Source: Tepidamorphus gemmatus
GTDB taxonomy: Bacteria; Pseudomonadota; Alphaproteobacteria; Rhizobiales; Tepidamorphaceae
NCBI RefSeq assembly: GCF_004346195.1
Contig: NZ_SMAK01000005.1
Span: forward strand, 1-64,000
DNA length: 64,000 bases
Reading direction: 5' to 3'
Shown: piece by piece, positions 1 through 7,260 of the stretch
Layout of the letters: every line of letters starts with the position of its first letter
How positions within the stretch are numbered: position 1 is the first letter of the stretch
The notes under the pieces: model-generated
Told to the model about the DNA's origin: nothing
Database searches by the model: none
Seen by the model: only the letters and a program-made list of their open reading frames with translations
Position numbers and translations under genes: made by a program

Positions 1-35
1 AGATCGGTCGGATAGGCACGGCGGCGGCGCCGCAT
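1..35 (-). CDS. IS5-family transposase, N-terminal fragment (cut by window edge)
   Basis: Only the first 11 codons are visible. They read MRRRRRAYPTD, which matches the usual opening of IS5-family transposases in alphaproteobacteria (an arginine-rich start, then YPTDL, normally followed by S/TDAQW). The gene would encode the enzyme that moves the element inserted here. The call rests on a very short stretch plus the terminal-repeat-like sequence beside it. A spurious start is possible but less likely. Confidence 0.5.
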   Translation of the reverse strand, partial: MRRRRRAYPTD

Positions 36-119
36 CGGTGTCGACCTCGGTTCGGAAAAGCCGACACCCCATGAATCATACAGGAGTCGCCCTGGAAATC
101 CCCCTTCTCAAACACGCTC
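1..119 (-). mobile_element. End of an IS5-family-like insertion sequence
   Basis: Read on the minus strand, a DNA methyltransferase gene runs normally to about base 120. The sequence then changes abruptly to GAGCGTGTTTGAGAAGGGGG, which resembles the terminal inverted repeat of IS5-group elements. A transposase-like start follows at base 35. The rest of the element lies left of the window, so neither its other end nor a target duplication can be seen. The junction position (about 119/120) is inferred from where methyltransferase similarity stops. Confidence 0.6.
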
Positions 120-1171
120 TTAGCGCTGTTATTCAGCATCGGCCGGCGCATGCACTCGACCGGCTTTTGGGTCCCGTGCGCCGTTGCCTCGTCCTCGTCA
201 CCAGCGTGTCCGATCTGCCAGATGGTCGACTGATCGCGTGCGCCCTGCCAATGGCCGTTCGCATTCTTACGGACGGCATAGAAACAGGGCTCGTGCTGCC
301 AGTGATAGTCGCCTCGGCCGAGCACGAAGCGGGGCTTCACCCAGATGATCTGTGACCGGATCGCCAGTCCGCAGGCTTCGAGACTCTCCGCGACGGTGCG
401 GCAGTGAACGCCGGCATGCCAGACATAGGCGACGTCGCCCGGGAACAGCGCCCAGGCCTCACGCCAGTCGGCGCGGTCGTCATTGGAGACACGGCCGGTG
501 CGCACCGTCGCCGATACGCCGGCTTCGTTGCGCCAGGCCGGGTCGTAGTCGACTCCGTAGGGCGGGTCCGTGACCATCAAGTGCGGGACCGCACCCGCGA
601 GCAGTCGCTCGACATCGGCGCCGCTCGTGGCGTCGCCGCAGAGCAGCCGATGCTTGCCAAGCAGCCAGAGGTCGCCCGGGCGTGTGACGGGATCCGCCGG
701 CGGCTCTGGGACGACGTCCTCACCGTCCGTGCCGCCATCGGGCCCGTTCAGGTCGTCGAGCAGGCGGTCGAGCTCGTCCTCGCCAAAGCCGAGGAGATCG
801 AGGTCGATCCCGTCCTCCTTGAGCCGCCCCAGCTCAGCTGCGAGCATCGCGTCATCCCAGCCGGCAAGCTCGGTCAGCTTGTTGTCGACGATGCGGTAGG
901 CACGCGCCTCCGCGTCGCTCAAGTGGTCGAGGCGGATGACCGGCACTTCCCTGAGCCCGATCTTCCGGGCCGCAAGCAGCCGGCCGTGACCGGCGACCAG
1001 CACACCGCGTTCATCGACAAGGCAGGGTGCGGTCCAGCCGAAGCGCACGAGGCTTTCGGCAAGCCTTGCCACCTGATCCTCACCGTGCACACGCGCGTTG
1101 CCCGCATAGGGGATGAGCCGGTCGACTGGCCAAAGCTCGATCGCCGAGGACTGGAAGCGAAGGTCTTTCAT
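120..1171 (-). pseudogene. ParB-like/DNA methyltransferase disrupted by an insertion sequence
   Basis: The reading frame starts at 1171 (MKDLRFQSSAIELWPVDRL) and stays open to about base 120, roughly 350 codons. The first 150 residues are a ParB-like nuclease domain with the VAGHGRLLAA motif. The methyltransferase domain follows, with the catalytic motif TDPPYGVDYDP and the late motif HGTQKPVECMRRP. The AdoMet-binding FxGxG motif, which should come next in a class-beta enzyme, is missing because the IS5-like end interrupts the gene after LNNSA. The product is therefore probably inactive. It is a paralogue of the neighbouring gene, and the two also share upstream sequence. Confidence 0.75.
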
Positions 1172-1282
1172 GATGGGCTCACAGGCGGACGACCAGGACA
1201 GCCGGGCGATGCTTTGCCAAACCCCGCCAAGCCTCGACGCGCCATGCCGGCCGCGCCGGCGCCCCTCCGGATTGCCTGCCCC
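1172..1282 (-). repeat. Leader shared with the neighbouring methyltransferase gene
   Basis: Read on the minus strand, this spacer contains GGCCGGCATGGCGCGTCGAG followed by GCTTGGCGGGG. The spacer above the intact paralogue (2690-2760) holds the near-identical GGCCGGCATGGCGTGTCGAG followed by GTTGGCGGGG. The two methyltransferase genes were therefore duplicated together with their upstream DNA, or the short GGC-rich repeat spread between them. No promoter could be defined. Confidence 0.55.
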
Positions 1283-2689
1283 TCAAGAGATCGGCGCAAG
1301 CCCAACGCCGCGCTGCCGTGCGACCGCTTCGAAGTCTTCGGTCCCACCATCGAGGAACACTGGCTGATCGGGAAAGAGCTGACGCCACCGCAGGAGCGCG
1401 ACGTCGACGTATTCCGGGGCAAGCTCGATCGCGCGCACCTGCCGGCCGGTCCGCTCGCCGGCAATGATGCTGGTGCCCGAGCCCGCAAACGGCTCGTAGA
1501 CAACATCGCCTTCATTGCTGTAGGCGTGCATCACGAACTCGGGCAGCGCCACCGGGAACACCGCCGGGTGCTCGGTTTCGATGCCGCGCGCCTTGTGCCG
1601 GGTAATGCGGATGACGTTGTCGGGAATGCGCGTGTCCTGCACGCCCTGGCCGGCGTGCGTCCATTCACCGACGTGACCGTCCTTGTTGCGCATGCCGCCG
1701 TGGGCGTCGTTGATGTGGCCGGCCCATTTGCAGGGCACGATCTTGTTCGGCTTGCGCGCCGAGCGATTGAAGTGGAACAGAAGCTCGAATGCGGGCGCCA
1801 GGCGCCCGTTCCAGTCGCCTGGAAGCCCCGGTCCCTGGTCCCAAACGTAGAGTCCGAAGCGGCGCCAGCCCTCAGCGCGCATCCAGTCGAGCCAATCCTG
1901 CCAATAGGGCTGCCACTCGTTGTCGCGATGGATCAGCCCGAGATTGACGAGCAGCTGCGCGTCGTCGGTCACCGGCAGGTTGGCAAACACCCCGCGCATC
2001 AGCGCGTCCCAGTCGCCGACCCCGCCGGTCGTGTAGTCGCGCTGGTTGCCGTAGGGCGGTGACGTGAAGACGAGCGCCGCGCGCTCGTCGTTCATCACGC
2101 GCTCGACGACAGCGGCATCCGTGCTGTCGCCGCAGAGCAGGCGATGATCGCCGAGCCGCCAGAGGTCGCCCGGTCGGCTGACCGGGTTGCGCGGCGGCTC
2201 TGGCGCTTCGTCCGCGGCGCTGCCTTCTTCGGTGTCGCCGTCAGGCGACATCGCCTCCGTGTCGTCGAGCGGCGCCATCAGTCGGTCGAGCTCGGCTTCG
2301 TCGAAGCCTGTGAGCGCCAGGTCGAAGCCGTCGCCGTTCAGCGCATACAGCTCGGCGGCAAGCAGCTCCTCGTTCCAGCCGGCAAGCTCGGTGAGCTTGT
2401 TGTCGGCAAGGCGATAGGCGCGGCGCTGAGCCGGCGTGAGATGCGAGATCCGGATCACCGGCACGCTCTTAAGGCCGAGACGCTGCGCCGCCAGCACGCG
2501 GCCATGCCCCGCGATCAGCGTGCCCTCGTCGTCAACCAGGCAGGGCACCAGCCAGCCATATTCCACCAGGCTTCCCGCCAGGAGGCCGATCTGGCGCTCG
2601 TCGTGGGTCCTGGCGTTTGCCGCATAGGCCACAAGCTTCTCGATCGGCCACTGCTCGATGGCCGAGGCCTGAAAGCGAAGATCACGCAT
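1283..2689 (-). CDS. ParB-domain DNA adenine/cytosine-N4 methyltransferase (phage type)
   Basis: This 468-residue protein starts MRDLRFQASAIEQWP. Residues 1-150 form a ParB/Srx-like domain (LIAGHGRVLAAQ). After a linker, a class-beta amino-methyltransferase domain carries the catalytic TSPPYGNQRDY motif and, near the C terminus, the AdoMet-binding EPFAGSGTSIIAGER motif. Such proteins methylate adenine N6 or cytosine N4 and are common orphan methylases of prophages, where they protect phage DNA or mark replication sites. The start matches the paralogue to the left, which also begins M-K/R-DLRFQ. It appears intact. Its target sequence cannot be read from the protein. Confidence 0.85.
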   Translation of the reverse strand: MRDLRFQASAIEQWPIEKLVAYAANARTHDERQIGLLAGSLVEYGWLVPCLVDDEGTLIAGHGRVLAAQRLGLKSVPVIRISHLTPAQRRAYRLADNKLTELAGWNEELLAAELYALNGDGFDLALTGFDEAELDRLMAPLDDTEAMSPDGDTEEGSAADEAPEPPRNPVSRPGDLWRLGDHRLLCGDSTDAAVVERVMNDERAALVFTSPPYGNQRDYTTGGVGDWDALMRGVFANLPVTDDAQLLVNLGLIHRDNEWQPYWQDWLDWMRAEGWRRFGLYVWDQGPGLPGDWNGRLAPAFELLFHFNRSARKPNKIVPCKWAGHINDAHGGMRNKDGHVGEWTHAGQGVQDTRIPDNVIRITRHKARGIETEHPAVFPVALPEFVMHAYSNEGDVVYEPFAGSGTSIIAGERTGRQVRAIELAPEYVDVALLRWRQLFPDQPVFLDGGTEDFEAVARQRGVGLAPIS

Positions 2690-2699
2690 GGTTGTTTGG

Positions 2700-3010
2700 A
2701 TCAGTCCGTGGCAAGCCGCCTTGCCGTGCGCAGCCCCGCCAACCTCGACACGCCATGCCGGCCATGACTTGCCCCGCCCAGGCTTGCCCGGCCCTTCCGG
2801 ACCAGAACCAGCCATGCGGCACCTGCCGTGCCAAGCCTCACCACGCCTGAGCCAGCCCAGTCACGCCAGACCCCGCCAGCGGCGCCCAGGCATGCGACGC
2901 CGCGTCCCACCGTGCGCGGCCAAGCCACGCCTTACCCGAACCGAATCGGCCTTGCCGGCCGAGCCCCGATGCACCGAGCCTTGCCGCGCCCATCCCTGCC
3001 TTGCCTTCGA
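2700..3010. repeat. Degenerate GGCNN pentanucleotide repeat tract
   Basis: This gene-free stretch is dominated, on the minus strand, by pentamers of the form GGCNN (GGCAA, GGCTC, GGCAT, GGCGT). They run in a 5-base rhythm with phase slips, for example GGCGCGGCAAGGCTCGGTGC. The period is not a multiple of three, so every frame stays open and reads as spurious Gly/Ala/Arg-rich protein. No coding or promoter signal stands out. It sits just upstream of the intact methyltransferase gene, and a shorter version precedes the broken paralogue. Confidence 0.65.
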
Positions 3011-3016
3011 AGCCGA

Positions 3017-3523
3017 TCACGCTGCCACTGGCGGCAGCGCCGCCTCGATCTCATCAAGCGCGGCGAAGAAACTGGAGAACTCGACAAGATCGGCATAGCG
3101 GCGTCGCAGCGCCTGGAAATCCTCCCAGGCCTGGCGCAGCACGATGGCGCGCCGCGCGGGGTCCGACAGCGCGACGGCGGACGTGGTGTAGTACTGCCGA
3201 TCGCCGTCTTTCACATTCACGAAGGCGACTACACGTCTCGCCCCATCGCCGGGACCGGCGCGGTAGCGCACCACGACCGAGCGGATCAGAGCGCGCGCCT
3301 GCACGAGGCGGTATTGATGGGCTGCCTCCGCCTCGTCCCACTCGAACAGCGGATGCAGCGGCGAAGCCGAATGGCGAGCATCCGCAACGACCGCTTCCGG
3401 CGTCAGTTCGCCACCGCCGGCGGCCCGCAACTGTTCCAGCCGCTCGCCCGCCGCTTGCGCCGCCACCCGCGCACCCTTCTGCAGCCGCGCGCCGTCACGC
3501 CAAGCGTATTCGAACCGGTCCAT
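3017..3523 (-). CDS. Phage-associated protein of unknown function
   Basis: The protein has 168 residues and starts MDRFEYAWRDGARLQ. It is mostly helical and charged, with a central part (HPLFEWDEAEAAHQYRLVQA) followed by a predicted beta segment (ALIRSVVVRYR). No catalytic motif, signal peptide or membrane segment is visible. The start codon overlaps the stop codon of the gene upstream (TGATG), so it is translationally coupled to that conserved phage protein. Function is unknown. I recognise it only as a type seen in alphaproteobacterial prophage early regions. Confidence 0.65.
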   Translation of the reverse strand: MDRFEYAWRDGARLQKGARVAAQAAGERLEQLRAAGGGELTPEAVVADARHSASPLHPLFEWDEAEAAHQYRLVQARALIRSVVVRYRAGPGDGARRVVAFVNVKDGDRQYYTTSAVALSDPARRAIVLRQAWEDFQALRRRYADLVEFSSFFAALDEIEAALPPVAA

Positions 3524-4191
3524 CACGCGGCCTCCGTAACAAGGCGCCGCATCTCCTCCGCCGTCGCCACATGGAACATGCCGAACTGGCCGTCCTTCTC
3601 GGGACGCCACTCGCCGATGCCCACACCGAACCCCGCCGTGTTGAACAGGTTCACGATCTGCGCCGCGCTCAGCACATTGGCGTTGTAGCGCACCCGCACC
3701 GTGGCATGCCAGGGCCAGAACTGCCCGCGGTAGCGGATGTCGGCAGTGCCCATGGCGATCCGCACCATGTCCTCGCGCATCTCCGGCTCCGATCCCAGAA
3801 TGCGCACCAGGTCCATGCGCATCAGCGCGCCTTTGAAGGCGCCGCGCACTGCCGATTGCGCGCCCACCACATGGAACGCCTGGCGCGCCGCCACCTTGGT
3901 GATGCCGGCAACCGAAGTGCAGGCGGTGACGGCTGCCGCCTTGAATGCGACCGACGGGAAGCCATAGCCGCCGCCTTCGATCCGATAGAGGCTCTGCTGA
4001 AAGTCCTCGTGCGGGTCCTTCGCCTCCTTAGCCGGCTTGGCCCGCTTCATCTGCTTGCCCAGCATCTCGCGCTTGGCTTTCTCCGACCAGGCGTGCGAGA
4101 TCAGCGGGGTGTCGCCGACAAGGGTAACTTCGATGATTTCCAGGTTGAGCGGCGGAAGCTCGATCTGGGTCGTTTCCTTGACTGCTGCCAT
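3523..4191 (-). CDS. Conserved phage early protein of unknown function
   Basis: The protein has 222 residues and starts MAAVKETTQIELPPL. The start at 4191 was chosen over one four codons upstream because GGAG lies about seven bases before it. Recognisable family features are VTLVGDTPLISHAWSEKAK near the N terminus, YGFPSVAFKAAAV in the middle, REDMVRI and GVGIGEWRPEKDGQFGMF near the C terminus. The same pattern occurs in many prophage replication/recombination regions, but no activity has been assigned that I know of. It is the first gene of a short minus-strand unit running to the methyltransferases. Confidence 0.75.
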   Translation of the reverse strand: MAAVKETTQIELPPLNLEIIEVTLVGDTPLISHAWSEKAKREMLGKQMKRAKPAKEAKDPHEDFQQSLYRIEGGGYGFPSVAFKAAAVTACTSVAGITKVAARQAFHVVGAQSAVRGAFKGALMRMDLVRILGSEPEMREDMVRIAMGTADIRYRGQFWPWHATVRVRYNANVLSAAQIVNLFNTAGFGVGIGEWRPEKDGQFGMFHVATAEEMRRLVTEAA

Positions 4192-4200
4192 GTTGGTCTC

Positions 4201-4272
4201 CATCGGGTCCGGCGCGGCCACGCCCCGGACGCGAGTCAGGGGGTCACACGAATGCGACCACCGGACCCGATG
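4201..4272. repeat. Perfect 12-bp inverted repeat upstream of the phage protein gene
   Basis: CATCGGGTCCGG (4201-4212) and CCGGACCCGATG (4261-4272) are exact reverse complements separated by 48 bases. They could form a long-loop hairpin in the leader of the 3523-4191 gene or be a paired binding site. The left arm touches the alternative upstream start codon of that gene. Confidence 0.6.
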
Positions 4273-4407
4273 AAGCTCGAATCGCACATGGTCGCGTCTC
4301 ATCCCCGGTGGCCGCCGGGGAATGCCGAAAGGCAACGGGTCTTCAGAACGAGCCCGGTCGTCACCCGACGTGTCGGGCGGCCGGGCGGCAGGCGATATCG
4401 ATCGAGT

Positions 4408-4523
4408 GGTAACCGTGGTGCGGGTTACCGGGCTGGCGTTACCAGCCTGGTAGTGCACGCAAGGCGCGACGGGCCAAAGGCTTAGCGGCGCTATCGAAGG
4501 CGCGCGGCCCGGTAACTGGTAAC
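4408..4523. promoter_or_regulatory. Cluster of GGTAACC-type repeats, probable regulator-binding array
   Basis: Three copies occur at exact 15-base steps: GGTAACC (4408), GGTTACC (4423) and GTTACC (4438). Two further GGTAAC copies lie at 4511 and 4518. The array sits in the gene-free stretch 4204-4683 between the minus-strand phage genes and the plus-strand higBA pair, where a repressor or activator site would be expected. The binding protein is unknown. Apart from this array, the inverted repeat at 4201 and the higB promoter, I see nothing else in the stretch. Confidence 0.5.
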
Positions 4524-4633
4524 TCAATTCGCAGGGCTGGCGGTGGCGAACTTCCGGGCCATTGCCGCCAGCATACGATCTTGGCCAGGGAGGAACCGTG
4601 ATTTCAAATGGTTAGGCAGATACCGTACCTCCT

Positions 4634-4681
4634 TGCGGTACGTTCCGATTGACATTACGTAACGTGGTGCGGTACGTTCCG
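4634..4681 (+). promoter_or_regulatory. higBA promoter with flanking direct repeats
   Basis: A perfect -35 box TTGACA lies at 4649-4654, and 18 bases later a weak -10, TACGTT (4673-4678). Two identical copies of TGCGGTACGTTCCG (4634-4647 and 4668-4681) flank the -35; the second covers the -10. This is what is expected for an operator where the HigA antitoxin represses its own promoter. Transcription would begin within a few bases of the GTG start of higB, and no ribosome-binding site precedes that codon, so the message may be leaderless. Confidence 0.55.
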
Positions 4682-4683
4682 GC

Positions 4684-4965
4684 GTGATCAAGACGTTCGG
4701 CGACAAACGCACCGCTGCGATCTTTGCGGGCTATGCCGTTCGCGGGCTGCCGCCGCAGATTCAGGAGCGAGCCCGAGCCAAGCTCTTGGCGATCGACGCC
4801 GCCAAGCGACTTGACGACCTGCGCCAGCCGCCGGGCAACAGGCTGGAAGCCTTGGCGGGCGACCGCAAGGGCCAACACAGCATCCGCATCAATGATCAAT
4901 GGCGGATATGTTTTGTATGGCGAGACGGTGAGGCCTTCGATGTCGAGATTGCCGACTACCATTGA
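4684..4965 (+). CDS. higB: HigB/RelE-type mRNA interferase toxin
   Basis: The protein has 93 residues. It matches the HigB branch of the RelE/ParE superfamily, with MIKTFGDKRTAAIFAG at the start, the helical AKRLDDLRQPPGNRLEALAGDRKGQ segment, and the C-terminal core SIRINDQWRICFVW. Such toxins cleave mRNA on the ribosome. The start is GTG at 4684, inside the promoter/operator region. The stop is 12 bases before the antitoxin gene. Toxin-before-antitoxin order is typical of hig loci. It probably stabilises the mobile element that carries it. Confidence 0.85.
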   Translation: MIKTFGDKRTAAIFAGYAVRGLPPQIQERARAKLLAIDAAKRLDDLRQPPGNRLEALAGDRKGQHSIRINDQWRICFVWRDGEAFDVEIADYH

Positions 4966-4977
4966 GGAGCAAGACAG

Positions 4978-5331
4978 ATGAGCATCAAGCGTGAAGACAT
5001 CGACAAAGGGGCAATCGACTTCTCTGACGTGCGCTCCGGCCGACGCCTGCCGCCTGTCCATCCGGGCACGATCCTCCGTGACGAATTTCTGACTCCGATG
5101 GAGATCAGTGTCTACGAGCTTGCCAATGCGATTAAGGCGCCGCGCTCGCGCGTCAATGACATCGTGCTCGGCCGGCGCGCGATTACCACGGACACCGCCC
5201 TGCGGCTTGGGCGCTATTTCGGGACGTCGCCGGAATTCTGGATCAATCTGCAAGCGCGCTACGATCTCGATGTCGCCAATCGCACCGTCCGTCGCAAGAT
5301 CGAGCAGGAGGTTGCGCCGCGCGCCACATGA
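4978..5331 (+). CDS. higA: HigA-type antitoxin, Xre-family DNA-binding protein
   Basis: The protein has 117 residues. The hallmark HPGTILRDEFLTPMEIS is followed by a helix-turn-helix (VYELANAIKAPRSRVNDIVLGRRAIT) and the conserved tail LGRYFGTSPEFWINLQ. It should bind and neutralise HigB and repress the shared promoter through the direct repeats upstream of higB. Compared with minimal HigA proteins it has about 25 extra N-terminal residues (MSIKREDIDKGAIDFSDV). A small open frame starts within its stop codon. Confidence 0.87.
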   Translation: MSIKREDIDKGAIDFSDVRSGRRLPPVHPGTILRDEFLTPMEISVYELANAIKAPRSRVNDIVLGRRAITTDTALRLGRYFGTSPEFWINLQARYDLDVANRTVRRKIEQEVAPRAT

Positions 5332-5501
5332 AAAACAGAACCCAGAAGCGATCGCGGCGCTTGGCGTGGCGGAGCCATGTTGTCCGCGCCAATCGGCACC
5401 GCCTGCGGGCTGACAGTTTGAAGGCTCTGCTTGCCGCTGCGCCGCTGGAAGATGTCGATATTTCGCGAGCTCAAGATCACGGCCGCGAACCACTGTTATG
5501 A
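5328..5501 (+). CDS. Small protein of unknown function, possible antitoxin remnant
   Basis: This is a 57-codon frame whose ATG overlaps the higA stop (ATGA) and whose stop overlaps the start of the next fragment (TTATGA). The first 30 residues are very basic. The last 25 (LKALLAAAPLEDVDISRAQ and on) look like a genuine protein tail of the kind seen on small antitoxins, but I cannot assign a family. The overlaps on both sides suggest remains of a coupled toxin-antitoxin operon. Confidence 0.35.
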   Translation: MKNRTQKRSRRLAWRSHVVRANRHRLRADSLKALLAAAPLEDVDISRAQDHGREPLL

Positions 5502-5737
5502 AACGGCTGTACTTGGAGCCTGAGTACAGCGGCTTGAGCGACGAGTTCGCCACCAATGCCGACACTGTGCGGCGATGGCAGTTCTTCACGAGCTGCAACG
5601 TCCTGAGCGAGCAGCCGGGTTCCTTGGCGGACGTAGTCGCGGCATTGCGCGGCTTTCTGATGCCGGTGATCCGACTGGCAGCCGGATCGGAAGCCGATGC
5701 CATCCTGTGGCCACCAAGCGGGCCTTGGAGCCGGTAG
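5498..5737 (+). pseudogene. C-terminal remnant of an AbiEii-type nucleotidyltransferase toxin
   Basis: The 79 residues resemble the end of AbiEii/AbiGii nucleotidyltransferases: DEFATNADTVRRWQFFTSC, then LADVVAALRGFLMPVIRLAAG, then the terminal WPPSGPW signature. The nucleotidyltransferase core (GSxxD motif and about 200 residues) is absent, so this is a decayed fragment of an abortive-infection or toxin-antitoxin gene. It lies directly behind higBA. No AbiEi antitoxin is recognisable nearby. Confidence 0.5.
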
Positions 5738-5842
5738 CCGTCTGCGCGCGTCTCGCCCGAGCCTGGCGCTTGGCATAGCCGAATTCGCCGCGGTCTGTCT
5801 CAGGAGCCGATGTCTCACCGAAAATTGTCTCACGCACCGAAA

Positions 5843-6280
5843 TCATCTTGACAGGGCGCGCGTGCCTTCAACGACGAACCGCCGCGACCGCTTCGCTGGC
5901 GGACGCCGGCCATTGAGCCGCCAGGCGATCACGCTCAAGGCATACTCCCAGTGCCGGTGCGCGGTGGCGCGGCTGATGCCGAACCGCCAGCAGATCATCT
6001 TCCAGGGCGTGCGCTCGACACGCGCCCAGACGAGCTTGGCGTCCTCGGCGTCGAGCCAACGCAGCCAGTCGAGCGCCTCCTCCATGCGGGAGATGGCCTC
6101 CGGCGCCGGCGGCGGGCGCTTGAGGCGCGGCGGCTCCTGGCCGACGAGATCGGCGAACTCATGGAGCACCTTGGGCCAGAGATTGTAGTAGCCCTGCACG
6201 CGCACCGGCGGCAGGCGGCGCATGACATCGGCGGCTTCGCTCAAGCGCTCCTCGACCCGCTCGCGCGTCCAGTCAGTCAT
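5843..6280 (-). CDS. Phage helix-turn-helix protein (DUF6362-like)
   Basis: The protein has 145 residues and starts MTDWTRERVEERLSEAADVM. The N-terminal half is helical (RRLPPVRVQGYYNLWP). The C-terminal half has an apparent helix-turn-helix (KMICWRFGISRATAHRHWEYAL) resembling a sigma-factor region 4 recognition unit. It is probably a small DNA-binding regulator of the phage module. The family label comes from pattern recognition. It overlaps the small gene upstream by eight bases, within the run of overlapping minus-strand genes from 11,591 to 5,843. Confidence 0.7.
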   Translation of the reverse strand: MTDWTRERVEERLSEAADVMRRLPPVRVQGYYNLWPKVLHEFADLVGQEPPRLKRPPPAPEAISRMEEALDWLRWLDAEDAKLVWARVERTPWKMICWRFGISRATAHRHWEYALSVIAWRLNGRRPPAKRSRRFVVEGTRALSR

Positions 6281-6473
6281 GGTGATGCTCCTCGCCGCGG
6301 CGGCGTTCGCCATAGAGCTTCTCGCCGAGCTGGCGCACGAGCTCGCGCTCGGGCCAGGTCAGGCGCGGATCGTGCGGGCTGACGACGAGGAGGTTCTGCT
6401 TGCGCCAGCCTTCGCGCTTGAGCTCCTCGAGCGAGCGGCGCCTGCCGCCATAGCCCTTGGGCCAATACCTCAT
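6273..6473 (-). CDS. Small phage-type protein of unknown function
   Basis: The protein has 66 residues and starts MRYWPKGYGGRRRSLEELKR. It is strongly charged, with a basic start and a C terminus rich in Glu and His. The ATG overlaps the stop of the DUF6378-like gene (ATGA), and its own end overlaps the next gene. Tight coupling and clean codon bias support a real gene. No domain is recognised. Confidence 0.6.
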   Translation of the reverse strand: MRYWPKGYGGRRRSLEELKREGWRKQNLLVVSPHDPRLTWPERELVRQLGEKLYGERRRGEEHHHD

Positions 6474-6727
6474 CGTGTGACCTCGGCGAGCACCGCGGCA
6501 TAGCCCGCGACATCGAGGATCGAGTCGGTGTGGTGCGGATCGCGGGCAAGCCGCGCGAGCTTGAGGTCGATGAGGCACAAAACCACCTGGGCTGGGGTCA
6601 CGGGATACCCGAGCGTGATCGACCAGCGCTTGGCGACCGCCTCCATGGAGCGCCGCGGTTCGCCGTAGAGCGCGCGGCGCGCATCGACCACGGCCGCGGC
6701 GCGTCGCAGCATAGCCTTGCCTTTCAT
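6470..6727 (-). CDS. DUF6378-like phage protein
   Basis: The protein has 85 residues. Family-like features are RRALYGEPRRSMEAVAKRWS, then TPAQVVLCLIDLKLARLARD, then HTDSILDVAGYAAVL. Proteins of this pattern are widespread in phage genomes and have no proven function. Start and stop overlap the neighbouring genes by four bases on each side, so it belongs to one minus-strand operon with the RuvC-like and primase genes. Confidence 0.7.
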   Translation of the reverse strand: MKGKAMLRRAAAVVDARRALYGEPRRSMEAVAKRWSITLGYPVTPAQVVLCLIDLKLARLARDPHHTDSILDVAGYAAVLAEVTR

Positions 6728-7260
6728 GAGACGCCTCCTCGGGTCTCGACGGCCCAGAGCAGGATCGCGAGCGCGTCGGCCTCATTGTCGTCCTCGGGAT
6801 CGAAGCCGCGCGCGCGGACGGCTTCGATCACGAGAGCCTTGTCGGCATTGCCCTTGCCGGTGATGTGGCGTTTGATGCTGCCGACCGGCACGCCCTCGTA
6901 AGCGATGCCGTGCTCTTCGCACCAGGCGCTGAGCGTGGCGAGGAACCCCCCGTAGAGATGCGCCGCATCGGTGCCGATGTGGCGACGCACTTCCTCGAAG
7001 TAGATCGCTTCGATGCCGCCCGCGTCGGCGAGAAGGCCATCGAGAAAGCCGCGGAAGCGAAGGAAGCGCATGCCGCCGCCGTCGAAGCGGCTGCCGCGGA
7101 AGGAGACGCTGCCGCTGTGGACCATGCCGCCGGCGAGCCGGAGTGCCCAGCCGGTGGTGGAGCCGAGGTCGAGGGCGAGGAGGGCGCGGGGCTGCGCGGT
7201 GGTTGCGATGCGGCGCGTTTGCGATGACAGCGGGGCGCCGTGGGCCTGAAGGCGGCGCAT
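6724..7260 (-). CDS. RuvC-like crossover-junction endonuclease (phage resolvase)
   Basis: The protein has 178 residues with an RNase H-like fold predicted from four acidic motifs. These are LALDLGSTTGWAL near residue 35, IYFEEVRRHIG in the middle, and EDDNEADALAI near the end; SIKRHITGKGNADKAL adds the conserved basic segment. Such enzymes cut Holliday junctions during phage replication or packaging. The start at 7260 overlaps the stop of the primase gene (TGATG). The first 25 residues are not conserved. Confidence 0.82.
   Translation of the reverse strand: MRRLQAHGAPLSSQTRRIATTAQPRALLALDLGSTTGWALRLAGGMVHSGSVSFRGSRFDGGGMRFLRFRGFLDGLLADAGGIEAIYFEEVRRHIGTDAAHLYGGFLATLSAWCEEHGIAYEGVPVGSIKRHITGKGNADKALVIEAVRARGFDPEDDNEADALAILLWAVETRGGVS

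Noticed and set aside
404-2062. Plus-strand open frame of 552 codons
   Set aside because: It lies opposite the two ParB-methyltransferase genes, whose minus-strand frames carry the catalytic motifs. High GC leaves the complement open.
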